Positions 1 to 13,200 of a stretch of 64,000 bases of DNA are shown in pieces. Position numbers and translations under genes: made by a program. The stretch is from Pomacea canaliculata (Eukaryota; Mollusca; Gastropoda; Architaenioglossa; Ampullariidae), in assembly GCF_003073045.1 (NCBI RefSeq), contig NC_037592.1, forward strand, positions 40,047,760-40,111,759, written 5' to 3'. Positions within the stretch are counted from its first letter, which is position 1, and every line of letters begins with the position of its first letter. The notes beneath the pieces were generated by a model, which was not told the origin of the DNA, searched no databases, and saw only the letters and a list, made by a program, of their open reading frames with translations.

Positions 1-1449
1 CTTAACTATTGCAATTACCATCTCCCATCCCCTTCCTAAGAAATAGATATCAAGAAAGCAATTTATGTATAACATACTTTCCTAACACAGTCACTTTTCA
101 GCAAACACTCCCGAAGATCCTCTCTCAATCCTACACAGGCAGGCTTGGGCTTTCCATCATCTTCCTGTTCATCAGGGCCATACTTTGGCATTGTGTAATT
201 GTAGATCTAATGAAGAGACAACAGATATACATTAGACGAAACTTTGGAAGCGATTTTGATTTAAATTTTTAACATAACTGCAAGTAGTTTGTGTTAATAG
301 TTAAATCTGAATCTTCCATTTTAATGATTTACATTTTGTGCAGCTGACTTTAAAAAAGACCGTCTTACCTTTTTTACATATCTTACCTGAATACATTTTT
401 ATTATTATCATTAGTAATAGTAGTTTCTTGTAACTGCATCCATCAGTGTGAAAGAAACCCAAGAATTTTTAGTGGCTAGAACCATGGCAACGAAAGCAAC
501 TCTTTTATTCGTTAGACAACAGCCCCAAATGATATCCCATGAGACCCTTTATCAGCCATCTGACCCAGAGACTGTTCCTGCTGGAATCGCCGCTAGTTTT
601 GTGCAAGCAGTGCAGCAACCTGTAAACTTTTGTTATTTTACATCCTTTTCTTAAATGGATTGTAAAGCGCCTCGAGTCTGGCAGATGCTGGAGAAACGCT
701 ATACCAATGTACTCAATAGTAGCGTAGTACTTGACAAATTATCTGCAAAACAAAATACTCTTTCACCTAAAATTCTTGAGTTTTCTTTACACAGTCGGAT
801 GCAGTTACAAGACAGCTAAGAGTCTAAGATCAAAAATGGCACTGCACTGCATTAAGAACCATGAGAGTATTTACCACAAGTCGGAGCGAACTAGAATGAC
901 TTTGCTATGGACGAGGTCTAAGCGTAAGATTTGTCTCCCATGAGAGAACTCTCTAATGATCATGTGGAACGTGTCATTAATGACTTCCGGTTTGTTGGCA
1001 TCGTTATGCCACAAACTAGACACGCTCGAAAGTTACTGTGCTTAGATTGTATATATGCAATTATTGCAGTGAATGACATTGCTTTGGTCTAGCAAATTCG
1101 AAGTGAGTCTATTTCAGTCAGCTTTACTTAGATCACTAACTTGAAAGGACGTTTTTTCTTGTATCGAAATGCTGAAGTGCGGTGGTACCGTTGTTATTGC
1201 GATGATCAAAATATTACTTTGTATTTTTCATTTATTATACCGTATTTTTACGTTATATTTGACGAACGAATCATGCCATGATAAATATATGATTAGGACT
1301 ATTGATTGTGGTTTAGTGAAGACTATCGTTTTTTGTCTTTTACTTTACTACGACTGTAAATTAAACAGTGCAGTCGTCAACAAACTCGAAAGCAAAGGCA
1401 TAACGTTCTGAAATGAATCCCATGTTGCAGGTGTCAAAGACCGACAGCC
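1..1449. other. Upstream flank of the UNC-50 gene, no coding sequence recognised
   Basis: AT-rich sequence with only short chance ORFs. A stretch near 655-715 resembles the 3' end of a dispersed repeat but I cannot define its edges. A possible splice acceptor (TTGCAG, ending at 1430) lies just before the first UNC-50 ATG, so a non-coding first exon may lie in this stretch; I could not identify it. Confidence 0.4.
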
Positions 1450-4400
1450 ATGAACAGCGTTTGCAAAAGTATCACCGCGGTATCGCCTACATATTCAACA
1501 ACGTATTCTCCCTTGGCTGACAGCAGGGAGAGAAGAAGACAACAAGAAGAATGACAATCGGCTGACAGCAAATGCTAAGCGCCAAAAGTTTTTCAGGCGC
1601 CTGCTCAAATTCAGACAGATGGATTTCGAATATGCATTTTGGCAGATGATATACCTGTTTGTCTCACCACAAAAGGTGTAAGTATGACTAGGATTATTTT
1701 ATAAAATAATTACATACTATTTGTTTACCCATCTTAAGTACACCAAATGTTTGTTGACAATGATAAAATAAACTTTATTTATCCCATTGGGCAATTTGAA
1801 CATGATAAAGTGCTCAAGTTACAAAATTTAAAGTTAAAAATAAAGTTCATTACAAGATGCAGCATTAAAAGGGATGTAAGCAGGTGATCTTAATGCAGTG
1901 TCATATCTTAAGACATCATCTCATATTATGAGTCATAAGTTTAACCATGATATATTTCTATTATTTGTCAAAAGTCTATGTTAACATTAACTTCAGGCCT
2001 ATTTAAATTTGTTTTCATTCTTTATATATATTTATGGATTATTTTTTACACTTGTCTAAACTTATCTATTATCTTTTATGTTCAGACTCTACACTTGCAT
2101 AAGGTGTGTCTGTTATATAAGTGCATGTTAGAACATAGTTTTATTTAGAATTGATCTGTTTGTAGTTTCTCTTATTTGGGACATGCTGTGAGCAAACCAT
2201 TTTGGAAAAGCACTATATAAATGCTCATTATTATTTATTAGTATCATTATTATAGCCTGCATTTCTTTGACAGTGCTTGTTAGTGTTTGCAACTTTTTGA
2301 AAAGGTTAAACTAAACTTTTTCTAAACTGCTTTTGTTCTTTTTGCAGATACAGAAACTTCCAGTATAGAAAACGTAAGTACATTTAGATCTAATGCAGTT
2401 ATTACCTCTGTCAGGAAGTGTTCATATGTGTTTGGATATATTTTGCATTGAAAAAGGGGGTTTACTTTTTATTTTTGTTTTCAAAGATGAGAGAGAAGAG
2501 TGTGTGTATGTGAGAGATTGTAACTTTTCACAGTAGATCAGTGGAATGTAAATGTCAAGAACTTAACTAAAATTATGCAACAGTGATTGATCTTGGTATC
2601 TTTGTTGGCTTTATTGCTATTTTCTTATTTTTCTTTTCAGAAACTAAAGACCAGTGGGCTAGAGATGACCAGCATTTCTGGTGTTGTTGTCATTTTGGCT
2701 TTGTGGTAAGTTTTTGATGAAACTAAAATAAATGAAAATAAACATAAAATATTAGCAGTAGTTTTAATATCACAATAATGGAACTGAAAGTCAATGCTTA
2801 TTTTAGTTAGTATAATTATGAATGGAGAAGACAGCAAGATGTAGGTCTCGTGAGAGAAAACTTGATAGGACATGCCTTCTTCTTCTTTGTCTATGCCTGA
2901 ATATAATGCATTAGGAAATGACCATGTGGGCATGTACATTCAACATCTTCGACTTTCTTGCTGTGGTTTCCTGTGGTTTTTTCCCAATTTCAGGGGAGAT
3001 AATCTGCATGCCTTTAAATCTATTCTGGCCTGATTATTCCTAAACCAAGATTTGTAGATTCCTGTAGAATGTATGCTACTCTGTTAACGCAGTTAAAACC
3101 TTGAAGACCAATAACTATGACCAAGACCAAAAACATAAACCAACTTAAAGAGATCCTAAGAAATACAGGAAATTTCTTCCAGGGATGAGAAGTTAACTTC
3201 ATAAATTTGGAGGTGTATTAAATAGATTCAAAAAGTATATTACCTCATTTAAGAATATTGAACTAGTTATCATTGAATGCACATTATAATTTTTTTCAAA
3301 AAGTATGAAAAAAATAACTCTTGAGAGATTGCATGACAAAACAGATTTGCCATATATAGATGCTATATGTCACAGAATACAGTGGCATTGCAGTAAGCAG
3401 AAGACATTAAAAAAAAGTTTGGAAACTTCTACCCTGTTAAACTGTTGTAAAAACTTAGAAACCAGATCTTTCATCCCTACCTCAGGTGTACAAGACCCAT
3501 AGAATCTGAGAAAAGTGTGCACCTCTTGATTTTCACTAGCGGTTTAATTTATAGGCAGATTAAAACAAAATATGTGTTAAGGTAGAACAGTTTCCTTTAT
3601 CTGAAATGCAGGTTCATAATCTATTTAAATTTGTTTTTCAAGATGTTTAATGTATTTTTGCCTAAAACCCCACATCACCAAGGAGTTGGCATGGTGATTG
3701 TATTAAAGCTTTTCTTTTTTGATATCTTTAAAGGGCATTGGCTCTAAGCTGCTTGAGTGAAATCAACTAAATTTGCAGGCATGCTGTATAAAAAATGTAT
3801 AAAGCAAGAAATAATCTGTTCTTACTTCAGTCCATCATGAAAGTACACTTGTTTGTAAATCCAAAAGGAATGAGCTACGCCCAATGATTTTTTTAAAGTT
3901 TACAACCCACAGTGTCACTCAGACTATTCTTGCATGCAGTAGAACTTTAAGAATCAGACATGAATACTAGAATATGGCATTTGTAGTTTGGCATTTCATA
4001 ACTGAACTGTTGATTGGAGGGTTGTTTCCTTTATGGTCTAATGGTAATAGCTGTGTTTTGAAATACATTTCACGTGATTAATATTTGTATTAAAAAATAC
4101 ACACATTTGTACTATGACTATACAGCCACAGAGTTTATGCCATATAAACGTAAAAGAGTCAGAATTAGTTAAACATCTAGATAAAAATTAGTCTTAAAGC
4201 ACACATTACAACAATTCTCATACTTTCAAAAATTCATAAAGAATAAATATTGTCTAAATGTTGAAAATATGAAAATACTTCGCTGTAATTTTCTACTTTA
4301 TGAATGGATTCTCTGTTCTCTGGTATAACACTGCAAGAAAATCCTGAACCCAAAAAAAAATCTCCATCAATCCCTGCAACAGAGAGCAGTTTTTCTACTT

Positions 4401-5951
4401 TCATTGGAAAAAGAAAAGTTTATCCATGCCTTACAGTTGTATAGTTGTTGAATCTTTAAAGAGAGAGAATTATGTGAAAGACATACCTCCAATGGTTTTA
4501 ATGTTTATTTATTCCTTTGGAAGCATGAAGTGGTGGTCTAGTTCTGTAGTATTTATTACTGTTATTTTTGTTTTTCTCCTTTAGAAAGCATCTAATGGTG
4601 GCATTGTTTACTATTTTATTTTTTCAGCATCATCAGTGGGATTCTCTCTGACTCTGGTCTGGGTTTATTGGCTTCATTAAATTTCTTCTGTGGGTAATCT
4701 TCGTTGACTGCATAGGTGTCGGACTATTAATTGCAACTTTGTCATGGTAAGTCTCCTATGGTTTATTTTACTTCTGCTTAACATTTTACAGTTATGAGTA
4801 CAATATGGATCAATGTCAGTTTTTAAAAGTTATCAGACATGTTATAAATTTAATTATGCTTTTGTACCTTTTAATATTTAAATATTTTTATGAGGTTGTT
4901 TGCAATAATATATTTAAACAGATTTTGGATTATTTAGCTTTATGGGAACAAAAGATAATTTATTAATATTTGTTTTGACTCAGGAAATGTTTTTAACTGC
5001 TGATACTTTGTCATTTAAAACAGTGACCCATAGTATTATATAAGGGAATAAAGCAGTTATGTGAATGTAATAAGATTGTTTGCATGTGTGATATCTGTTC
5101 AGGATTGTGACAAATAAATACATGGTAGTAAACCCACCAAGAGGACAGGATGTTGAGTGGGCCTATGCTTTTGATGTTCATCTCAATGCATTCTTCCACT
5201 CTTGATGATACTCCACTTTTCCAGCTGCCACTGCTGAATCGTATGTTTTTTGTTATTTTTTTTAACATATGAGCAAGGTGATTTATGTTGACCTTAATGA
5301 TATCTGCGAATTGTTTGTTTATCTGCTTATCTCTTGCACACTAGTAGTAAAATGTACAGAAAACGTTACAGTAATTTTTTAGATTTTTCTGCAGTAATGT
5401 ACAACAAATATTCTTTATCCTTTGTTTCAGATTTTATCAATGCTGACCTTATTATTTCCTGTCTGTTTGGAAACACATTTTGGTTGGTAGCTATAGGCTA
5501 CTACATCTACATTACATTTCTGGGCTACAGTGGTGAGTAATAATTTTCATTTTGTTTACTCCTGTACACAGCTTATCCAGTGTCACAATAAAATGTCTAG
5601 AATAAATGAAACAGGACAAGCATATTGTCAAAGGAAGAAAATAATGAAGATCATCAGTTTAGGTTGTACTTGAACTGGTCTGCTAGATCCTCTAGAACAA
5701 AAGACTTGCTAATAGGTTTTCTTATTTGTATTCATGGTGCAAGTGGAAGCTGGAAAAATATGTAGATTAATGAAAGGCTGATCTTCTTCTACTTCATCCC
5801 ATTGACTGTTGCAGCTTTGCCTTTCCTGAAGAACACACGAGCCTTTCTGTTTCCTATGATGGGGATTTTACTTGTATACATACTATCCCTCATATTTGGC
5901 ATCAACTTCACAAAACACTTATGCACCTTTTACAAATTTCGTGTCAACTGA
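1450..5951 (+). CDS. UNC50: UNC-50 homologue (Golgi/inner nuclear membrane multipass protein), frame broken by apparent indels
   Basis: Coding exons: 1450-1677, 2348-2373, 2641-2705, 4628-4746, 5103-5240, 5431-5532, 5815-5951, all with GT..AG borders and matching phases. The conceptual protein matches the UNC-50 family along its length: KFRQMDFEYAFWQM, the QWARDD motif, then DCIGVGLLIATLSW, WAYAFDVHLNAFF, GNTFWLVAIGYYIYITFLGY and the C-terminal CTFYKFRVN. In other animals UNC-50 is a multipass Golgi/ER membrane protein needed for trafficking of some receptors such as nicotinic acetylcholine receptors. The frame is interrupted: one base short in CCC (about 2669), GGG and GGGG (about 4655-4665), CCC (about 5196) and a T run (about 5214), with another shift in exon 1 between the ATG and 1577. 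Splice sites and residues are otherwise conserved, so I favour sequence error over a pseudogene. The start ATG is the least certain part. Confidence 0.9.
1741..2245 (+). repeat. Probable non-LTR element or SINE 3' tail inside UNC-50 intron 1
   Basis: The stretch starts with a TTTATTTATCCCATTGGG-type segment and ends with AAAAGCACTATATAAATGC followed by a degenerate ATT-rich tail. That ending is typical of 3' termini of dispersed retroelements in molluscan genomes. No coding part is visible and the borders are approximate; it may be two adjacent fragments. Confidence 0.35.
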
Positions 5952-8900
5952 TCCATCTACTGGAGGTACTCAAGGAATTGCGATGAAAGGCCCACAGGAA
6001 ACATAAGGGCCTGCATGCACTTCGTTTGTGAGAAAATTCCTTTCACAAGATTTTACTAATATGGATATATACATATGGAAAAATTCATTCTGGGTTCTTT
6101 TTTCCATCCTGACATTACTGTTGGACAGCTTTTATGGCACAAGATGCAGAAACAGTCTGTCAGCTGTTTTGTTGTTCAACTGACTGTGATTTCTGTTTTC
6201 TGTGTAGTTGACAGAATTTGTGTTACGTGCTACATTCTCCTCTGGACTGCAAAAACAGAGGTCTCTGAAAGATAAATGTGTATTTGAAAGAACTGTGTGG
6301 GTCTTTAACTTTACTGTGTATTAACATAGTATTATTTGCACAGTGCAGAGAAAATAGCTAGTACAGCTGCAGTGCAAGTAGGTGAGAATGTTTCTTTTAC
6401 AGACTTTTTGTTCGACAGTATACATTGCCTGGAGGTTACATGTATGGTGTGTAAATGTGTGTATATGTATATCTGTGTGGTGTGTTTGTGTGTGAGAGAG
6501 AGAGATTGGCATTTATATTTTTGTGCACATGTAAATAAGAATAAAAGAAAAAATCTTGAAAAATACATTTTTGCATAACTCAGATGAAAGAAGGTCTTCC
6601 AGTCTGAGCTCATTCACACTTATTTAATCTTCATTTTTGATATAGGGACAAAAACATCATACTTGCTATGGATAACATTGAAGTAGTGTAAGTAAGAAGT
6701 ATCATATGACGGCTATCATTTTCAGTTTGTGGTTCTACTGAAACTAGCTTAAAAGTATTGCAAGACTGACCCTAAATAAATGGTCTGATGCCATATTTTG
6801 ACATTTCATTTTGATGTAGCTGTCAGTGTTGTTTATATTAAGGCTTTTCATTAACTTGGGGGATTTAATAGCCTTCACCTCTGATCTGCTGGAGGATGTC
6901 ACTGACTGCTTGCTTCCCATCATCTACAGCAGTGGTTCTCAAAGTGTGGTCCGCGGACCACTAGTGGTCCGCGAGCATAAGTCAGGTGGTCCGCGGCTGA
7001 CTGTCGTCATTTGTCAGCAAAGTGATGTTTAAAGTGATGCATTCCTCGCTTTAACATTTTAATTACAAAGAACGAGGTACTTAGTTTTATGTCAATTTAT
7101 TACTACACTACTTTTACAAAAGGACATTTAGTTTTGAATCAAAATGAAAAAATGCGGCAATTTAAATTTGAAATTCATAGTACAGACTGATTTTTAGGCC
7201 TTGGTGGTCCGCCATACTTTTTACTTAGGCCTTGGTGGTCCGCCATAGCTTTTACTTAAGTAAAGTGGTCCGCGGTTCGAAAAACTTTGAGAACCACTGA
7301 TCTACAGATGTATCACTTATATTTTACTCACACCATTTCTGCATGTAGTCTTGCTTGCATTCAGACATCTTTGTAATTAACATGGAAGTTTTATGTGACT
7401 GACCTGTTGTAGTCTTCCTCAGAACTGGGCAGGCAGATGCAAACAGACCCTCTAAGGTTTTGATGCTATAAATAGATCACAGTCTCTTACTTGCCAACCA
7501 CAATTTGTAGCCTCAGCCTGAGTCCATCTGATGCAAACAGCGCCCATAAAATGTTTACAGTTCATGCTGATCACACTTTCTCCCTGAATGACCAGATAAT
7601 AGCTTTTATCTTAATTAAATTGGCTTTTTTTGCTTCTAGAGGCGTTTATACTTTGCAGTTATTAAAAAAAAGCAGTATTCAGATTTCATAGTGTTTGGTT
7701 TTCAGACAAAAGTTATGCAGCATAATGTATTTTGTCCCCAGGATAAAACTGAGGGTATCTTTAAATTGCGTGCTATTTAAAGCCACTAGCTGTTGTCATA
7801 TTCTGCTTTAAGGACTGTTGCTTCATTAGAATCTTAGCTTCTTTAGAGCAATATATTTGATTATGATTTTCTTCCCCAAAAAGTTAAATTGGCTTCTTTT
7901 CATTTGTATACATGGCAAATTTGAAGTTGGATAAAATTTTATTGGCATCAGTTAATCGATTCGCACATAAATGGTCAGAAATACACTAACTCTTGGGGAA
8001 GAGCAGTAAAGAATGAAGCCCTGATCATAGCATCAGAAAATTGTAATGTCTTATACCTGTATTAGTGTTAGTCAAGTCTGTGGGTTTTATTAAACCATTG
8101 AGCAGTGTGTACACAGTTATGTATTATATTGGGATTGAGAATTATTGAGGGCAATGATCTTAAGTTGTTTTTGCAAAAAAAAAAAAATGGAAAATAAAAA
8201 CAAACATGGAAAAGAATGCCTGAAATATTTCTTTTGTTCCTTACACCATGTGATGTATGTTTTTACTTTCATCCTCCTTCCCCGGACTTACAGGTTATAT
8301 CTGCAGGCATCTAGGTAAGGGAAATACAGGAAACAGAAATATATTTTCTTCGCCATTGCTAGTTTCACCTCTTTCATGTGTTAATTTTTAGGAATTCTTT
8401 GGTATTTTGTAAAGCGTGTCTTGATGTTCCGCTCCCTGTTATCGGGCTGTAAGTGTCAGCGCCCTTTGTACCCTCTTAGTGTAAAAGGACCAGTCGAGAT
8501 GTGGGGAGGTAGAATGGCAATGTGTTGGGAGCCTTTCTAAAGGCCACTGCACACTCTTCGAAAAGGTCGATTCAAACTTTTGGCCAAGAGCAAATTGAGA
8601 TCAAGGGCTTTGTTTTTAAAAATCGAGTCGAAAAGTGTGGAGTGTATGACACAAGTTACAGTTGCTCAATGTCCTCCAACTCCTTTAAAACATTTGTCGC
8701 TGATGATGTCACTGTCACCCACATGCAACAGATTATTCTTTGAGCGCCACCTGTCTATGGCATATCTTACAGCTTGACTCTTTTTTTAAAAATTGAAAAC
8801 TACTTACCTATCTTTATCTCCATTCATTTCTAGCTTGCTCGCTTCCTCTTATCCCGTGTATTTAATCAGTAAAGTATGTCTGAATGTTTCCATGCACCTT

Positions 8901-9929
8901 GCTTGTTGTTTGTATTGCAAAGCTCGAACTTGCAGTAAACATTGCTCAGGTGGAAAAAGAGAACTTTGGCACCTGTATCACTGGTGAGGTAATGTCAATA
9001 TCGCCAACCCACCTCTCTTTGCCGATTTCGCGCTTGGAATTATTGTCCCGACACTCGTCTGTCCTTTTGGGTAATTTTGACATCGGGCCTCGTTCGCCTT
9101 CAACTACTGGCCTTGCCCTCCCTTCTTGCATCTTTCTTCCAGGGTCTCTATAACATCCGATCCACTCACACGCCTCCTACACCTCCTGTGCTCATAAGTT
9201 TGTTGAGAAATATCTTCCATGATGCCATGGACTCTTTTGCTCACTCTCTATTGCCCATCGTCATCCTTGCAGTTTGTTCGTTTCTCCTTAAGTTCATTTG
9301 CTGCTGCTTGGTTTTCTTCGAGGTATGATTAGCTGTCGGTTCGTTTGTAGCCTGTTGTGCCCAGCGCCCTGAGCTCCTCCTCATCATCCTCATGAACGTG
9401 TGATTTAGATTATAGACAGTAGGAATTTGACATACTTAAAAATTCACCTGTAAAGATGTTGGGCCTGTAGTTTTGGACAGATGAACGACCAGACTGACAT
9501 TCGTCACGAATCTTTTAAAATAAGTCACGCTGAAATCCATCAAGATGCGCACCTTTACCAGACCTCTCAGTTCTGGTTATAAAGTTTCCCGGAAAAAAAG
9601 GACGCTACTCCAAAGTGTGGATATTTACAGAGACGAACCACCTTGTAAAACAAGGGATTGAAATTGTAATCAATGCACCTGAATATTTTATTGCTCCTTG
9701 TATTCAGTTGTTTTATATGTTTCTGACGGTTTAAAACCTTGCCTCTGACAAATAAAAAACAACAACAAACAAACAGACTTCCCAGAGACTTATTCTGACG
9801 ACAGCAGATGTGAATTATTGCCCTGGAATGACCTTCTGCATCAAAGATAATGTACAGAAGGAGGAGTTATCGCTCATCCTCTCACCCTGCGCAACCTCTC
9901 GAAGTTAGCAAAGGAGCTGCGTTGGCATT
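5952..9929. other. Intergenic region between UNC-50 and the mucin-like gene
   Basis: Contains the UNC-50 3' UTR of unknown length and the hAT-type MITE at 6930-7299. The rest is AT-rich with only short chance ORFs. A poly(A) tract sits near 8176. I see no further gene. Confidence 0.5.
6922..7307. mobile_element. hAT-type MITE with 8-bp target site duplication
   Basis: The element occupies 6930-7299 (370 bp). It begins CAGTGGTTCTCAAAG and ends with the exact reverse complement of those 15 bases. It is flanked by the identical 8-mer ATCTACAG at 6922-6929 and 7300-7307. Terminal CAGTGGTTCTCAA and an 8-bp duplication are hallmarks of hAT/Charlie-like DNA transposons. There is no transposase ORF, so it is non-autonomous. 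Six copies of TGGTCCGC in one orientation, and one in the other, cluster near both ends; two of these sit in a tandem duplication of about 30 bp near 7198-7258. These look like subterminal transposase-binding repeats. Confidence 0.93.
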
Positions 9930-10242
9930 CCTCATTGGTTAGCACAGCGTGACGTCACCCAGCCTCCCGCTCGGCCGACCATCAAAGAACGTTCAAAGCC
10001 TTGCCTTCCGCAGCTTGCCTGGCCTGCTGGTGTTGTCTAGAGCATCCGAGAGAGCGGGAGGGACAGCACACAGGCCGACGGAGGGAGGACGAGTGTGTAT
10101 AGTCTCCCAGGAGGACAGAGGGTGACATTCCCTCAACTTGACATTTAGTGAGCATCTTGCCCTAACTGGTCAAGAGACGAACCTCGCCATCGCCCGTTTG
10201 CTGCCAAGTTTTCTTCAAATCAGGACACGGTACTGGCTGAAG
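9930..10242 (+). promoter_or_regulatory. Probable promoter and 5' UTR of the mucin-like 8-Cys gene
   Basis: An inverted CCAAT box (ATTGG, 9934-9938) lies 11 bp upstream of a perfect palindromic cAMP response element (TGACGTCA, 9950-9957). The following sequence is GC-richer than its surroundings and leads to the ATG at 10243. NF-Y plus CRE pairs are common in TATA-less animal promoters. The transcription start cannot be fixed from the sequence, and no clear TATA box is seen. Confidence 0.55.
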
Positions 10243-13200
10243 ATGAAAGCCGTTATCTTAGGTAAGTCGTTTTATTGACTTATTTTTATGACTTTCATCA
10301 TCTGATGTAGTGCAGAGTTTTAAAAAAATAGGTTTTATAACTTATATCTGATGTAGTCCGCATTCCAAGTAACAATAATTATAGTTTCTTCACTCCTCCA
10401 CCAACTAGGGAAGCGTTCAGAGTTCACGTATCTTTGTAATTGCTAAATGCTTGGAATGGTTCACCATACAGCTGACCTGGTTAAGGACATAATTTATTAA
10501 GTTAATAATAAATAAAGACAGATATTGTTCAAAACATTTCTCTGACTTTCACTGCGCTGAAGAGCGCTTGTTCAACATCTGTTTGTGGTATATTTGCATT
10601 TATATCCTTAATTATCTCAGACAAACCAAAAATGCTTGTATTCTGTTTGCACTTAGTCCCCGCAGAAGTGTCTTTTTAATGCAAAGCACTTCCCCACCAC
10701 CACCACGACCACCACCACCATCATCATCTCATTACGCAGTAGTCTCATGCATGAAGAGTGTGTGGGCGTGTACGTTTGTGTTGTGTGAAAGAGATAGAGA
10801 GGGGAGAGACTGGATGAGAGAGGAAATCAAGGAGACAGAGGATGGTTTGTGTTTTATGACAGTTTCGTTTTGACATTTACTGTCTCACTAGCACTCTCTT
10901 CGCCCAGCAGGTAATGTTTCCATCGGAAATTCCGGACCCTGACTCTTTTTTAAACATTTTTAATCTTTAGGCAATCGATACAATTATTTCCACCTCCTTT
11001 CGGAGTCAGTTACATCATTATCGAGAGATTTTAGTAGAACTGCACGGAAGTGGCGAAGGGGGTCGAACAGTCAACATGTGGAGGATAGTGGGTAGGAGGA
11101 GTATCCTCAGCTGCAGATGCCTCATGAATACGTGGCGGTCGTCTGGTGATTGGTGACAACGTCACACACGTGACTAGAGCCTGCTAGTGAGAACGTCACA
11201 CGTGACTAGGGCCTGCTAGTGAGAACGTCACTCGTGATTAGAGCCTGCTAGTGAGAATGTCACACAGATGACTAGGCCTGCTATAACCAGTACTAGCAAG
11301 GCTAGAACTCCATGAGACAAGGACAGGTACCTATAGCCAGCACTACCAAGGCTAAGGCACGTGACTATAGCTGGTACTAGCAATGCAGGAACCAGGCTAT
11401 GGTACAAACTATGATCCCCATAAAGACAGGTCACTACAGCGGATACACGCAATTTGTAGAAGAAATAGCTACATCCACTGCTCACAAGGCTAGAGTTCTA
11501 TATGCCCGGTACTAGCAAGGTCTCAGACGGTAGCTACATCACAGACAAAACCACAAAGACGAGGACACTAACGAGTCTAGGATAGCTAGCTGTAGAATTG
11601 TCTACTATTCAACACATCGTTATCTCCTGTTTAGTCGTGTCCTCAAATATCCTTGTTATCATCTGTCAGTGTGCATGGATGCATAAACTTCCAGCCCTAC
11701 GTCCATAATATACTCTTATAAACGGACGAGCGCGCGCGCACACACACACACACACGCGCGCGCACGAAATTTTACCCAGAGAGCAGAAACAATTAAGTTT
11801 CTACATAGAAGAAAAGGTATGAAGCGCAAACATTCACAACTGAAACAGAAGAAATTTAAGGTTTTGGCTTGAAAACTTTCGATCGACCATTGACATTTTC
11901 TGAGCCATGGTGTAGATGTTAGTAGGCACACTTGTCAGTATTGTCACCGACACTACATTTTACGGCCGTCTCTTCTATTTTGTGTGACAGGTGTTTTACT
12001 ACTGGTCTCCGGTGTCTTCAACCTTTCCACTCCTGAAGTCCCAGCCGTCATCAATGTCACCGACGCCGTCATTTCAGCAAATGATAAAACAATGGAGACA
12101 ACTGCAGCGGGAATAGCGAGAACCGAATCCCGCCTTGGAACATCTGAATCTCAAGTGTTGACAACAGAGCCTCGGGTCGTGACGAAGGAACCTTACACCT
12201 TGACAAACGAGCCTCATGTCATGACAAGTGCTATAACCAGCGAGCCGCTTGTGGTGACAAGTGGACATGTCATGACAAATGAACCGCAGGTCCTGACCAG
12301 CCAACCGCATGTCATGACAAGCAACGCTCCAGTGACTACATCTGAACCTCGCCCCATGACAAACGAACCAGGTGCAACTGCGGCGCCGGTCTCGACAGAT
12401 GCACCCGTAGTCATGACAACTGAACCAGACGTCCTGACGACTCGACCTCAAAGCACAGATGTCCCGTCGACAGAGCAAACCCCAGAGGAACGAACTCCGG
12501 TCTGGACATCTTGTCTTCCGGCAGCAGAAACAGACGCTTCGCAGGACAACTTTGTACCTTTGTTGATGAAACAGTGGTGCAGGTAAACCATTTGGTTTGA
12601 CTATGTTGCTGCTGTTATAAAGGGTCCCTCCACTCATCTACCTTTCTCTTTCTTTCTAACATATTATCATAAGAAGACTTTGATTCGAAAACGTAAATGT
12701 TCGTTTTATTGATATATAGCCGTAGAGGTTCTGGTTGTCTTCTTATCGAAAAGCCGTAGACCGAACATAACAGCAAAACACAAACATTATAACATAAATA
12801 AGCATTGATGTGACTCGATGCTTGTAAAGGTGGAAAACGAGGACGAGATACGGATGTCTAAGCAAATGGGTCAGAGCGTATGAACGAACAGAGAGAGAGA
12901 AAGAGAAGGAGGGTAGATGCACAGAGAAAAAGAAAGTGTTTGTTTGAGGAAACAGACACTTTCCCGATGTAACACTAACAAGTATCAAACAATCTTTAGG
13001 TCCGGTTTGTTATGTTTGTCGATGCATTTCAGCTTTTCTTATTTTTCATTTCTTTGTCAAGAAAAGAGGGTTTGCGACTGTTTATTGCCAATGTGTGCAA
13101 TCAGCCATGCAGCGGGTAACTTAGCAACAAGAGAATCAGTGGAGCATACCTCCAAACACATATAAATTTATGTCCACCACCTGACGACGAAGGGTACACA

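Noticed and set aside
1450..5951. UNC-50 as a processed or decaying pseudogene
   Set aside because: It keeps all introns, splice sites and residues, and defects are confined to homopolymers apart from an unresolved shift in exon 1. Not fully excluded without reads.
7261..7300. GGTTCGAA resembling a tRNA B box
   Set aside because: It is part of the terminal region of the hAT MITE; no cloverleaf can be built around it.
12074..12637. 187-codon minus-strand ORF opposite exon 2 of the mucin-like gene
   Set aside because: It is the antisense shadow of the repetitive Thr/Ser/Pro coding exon.
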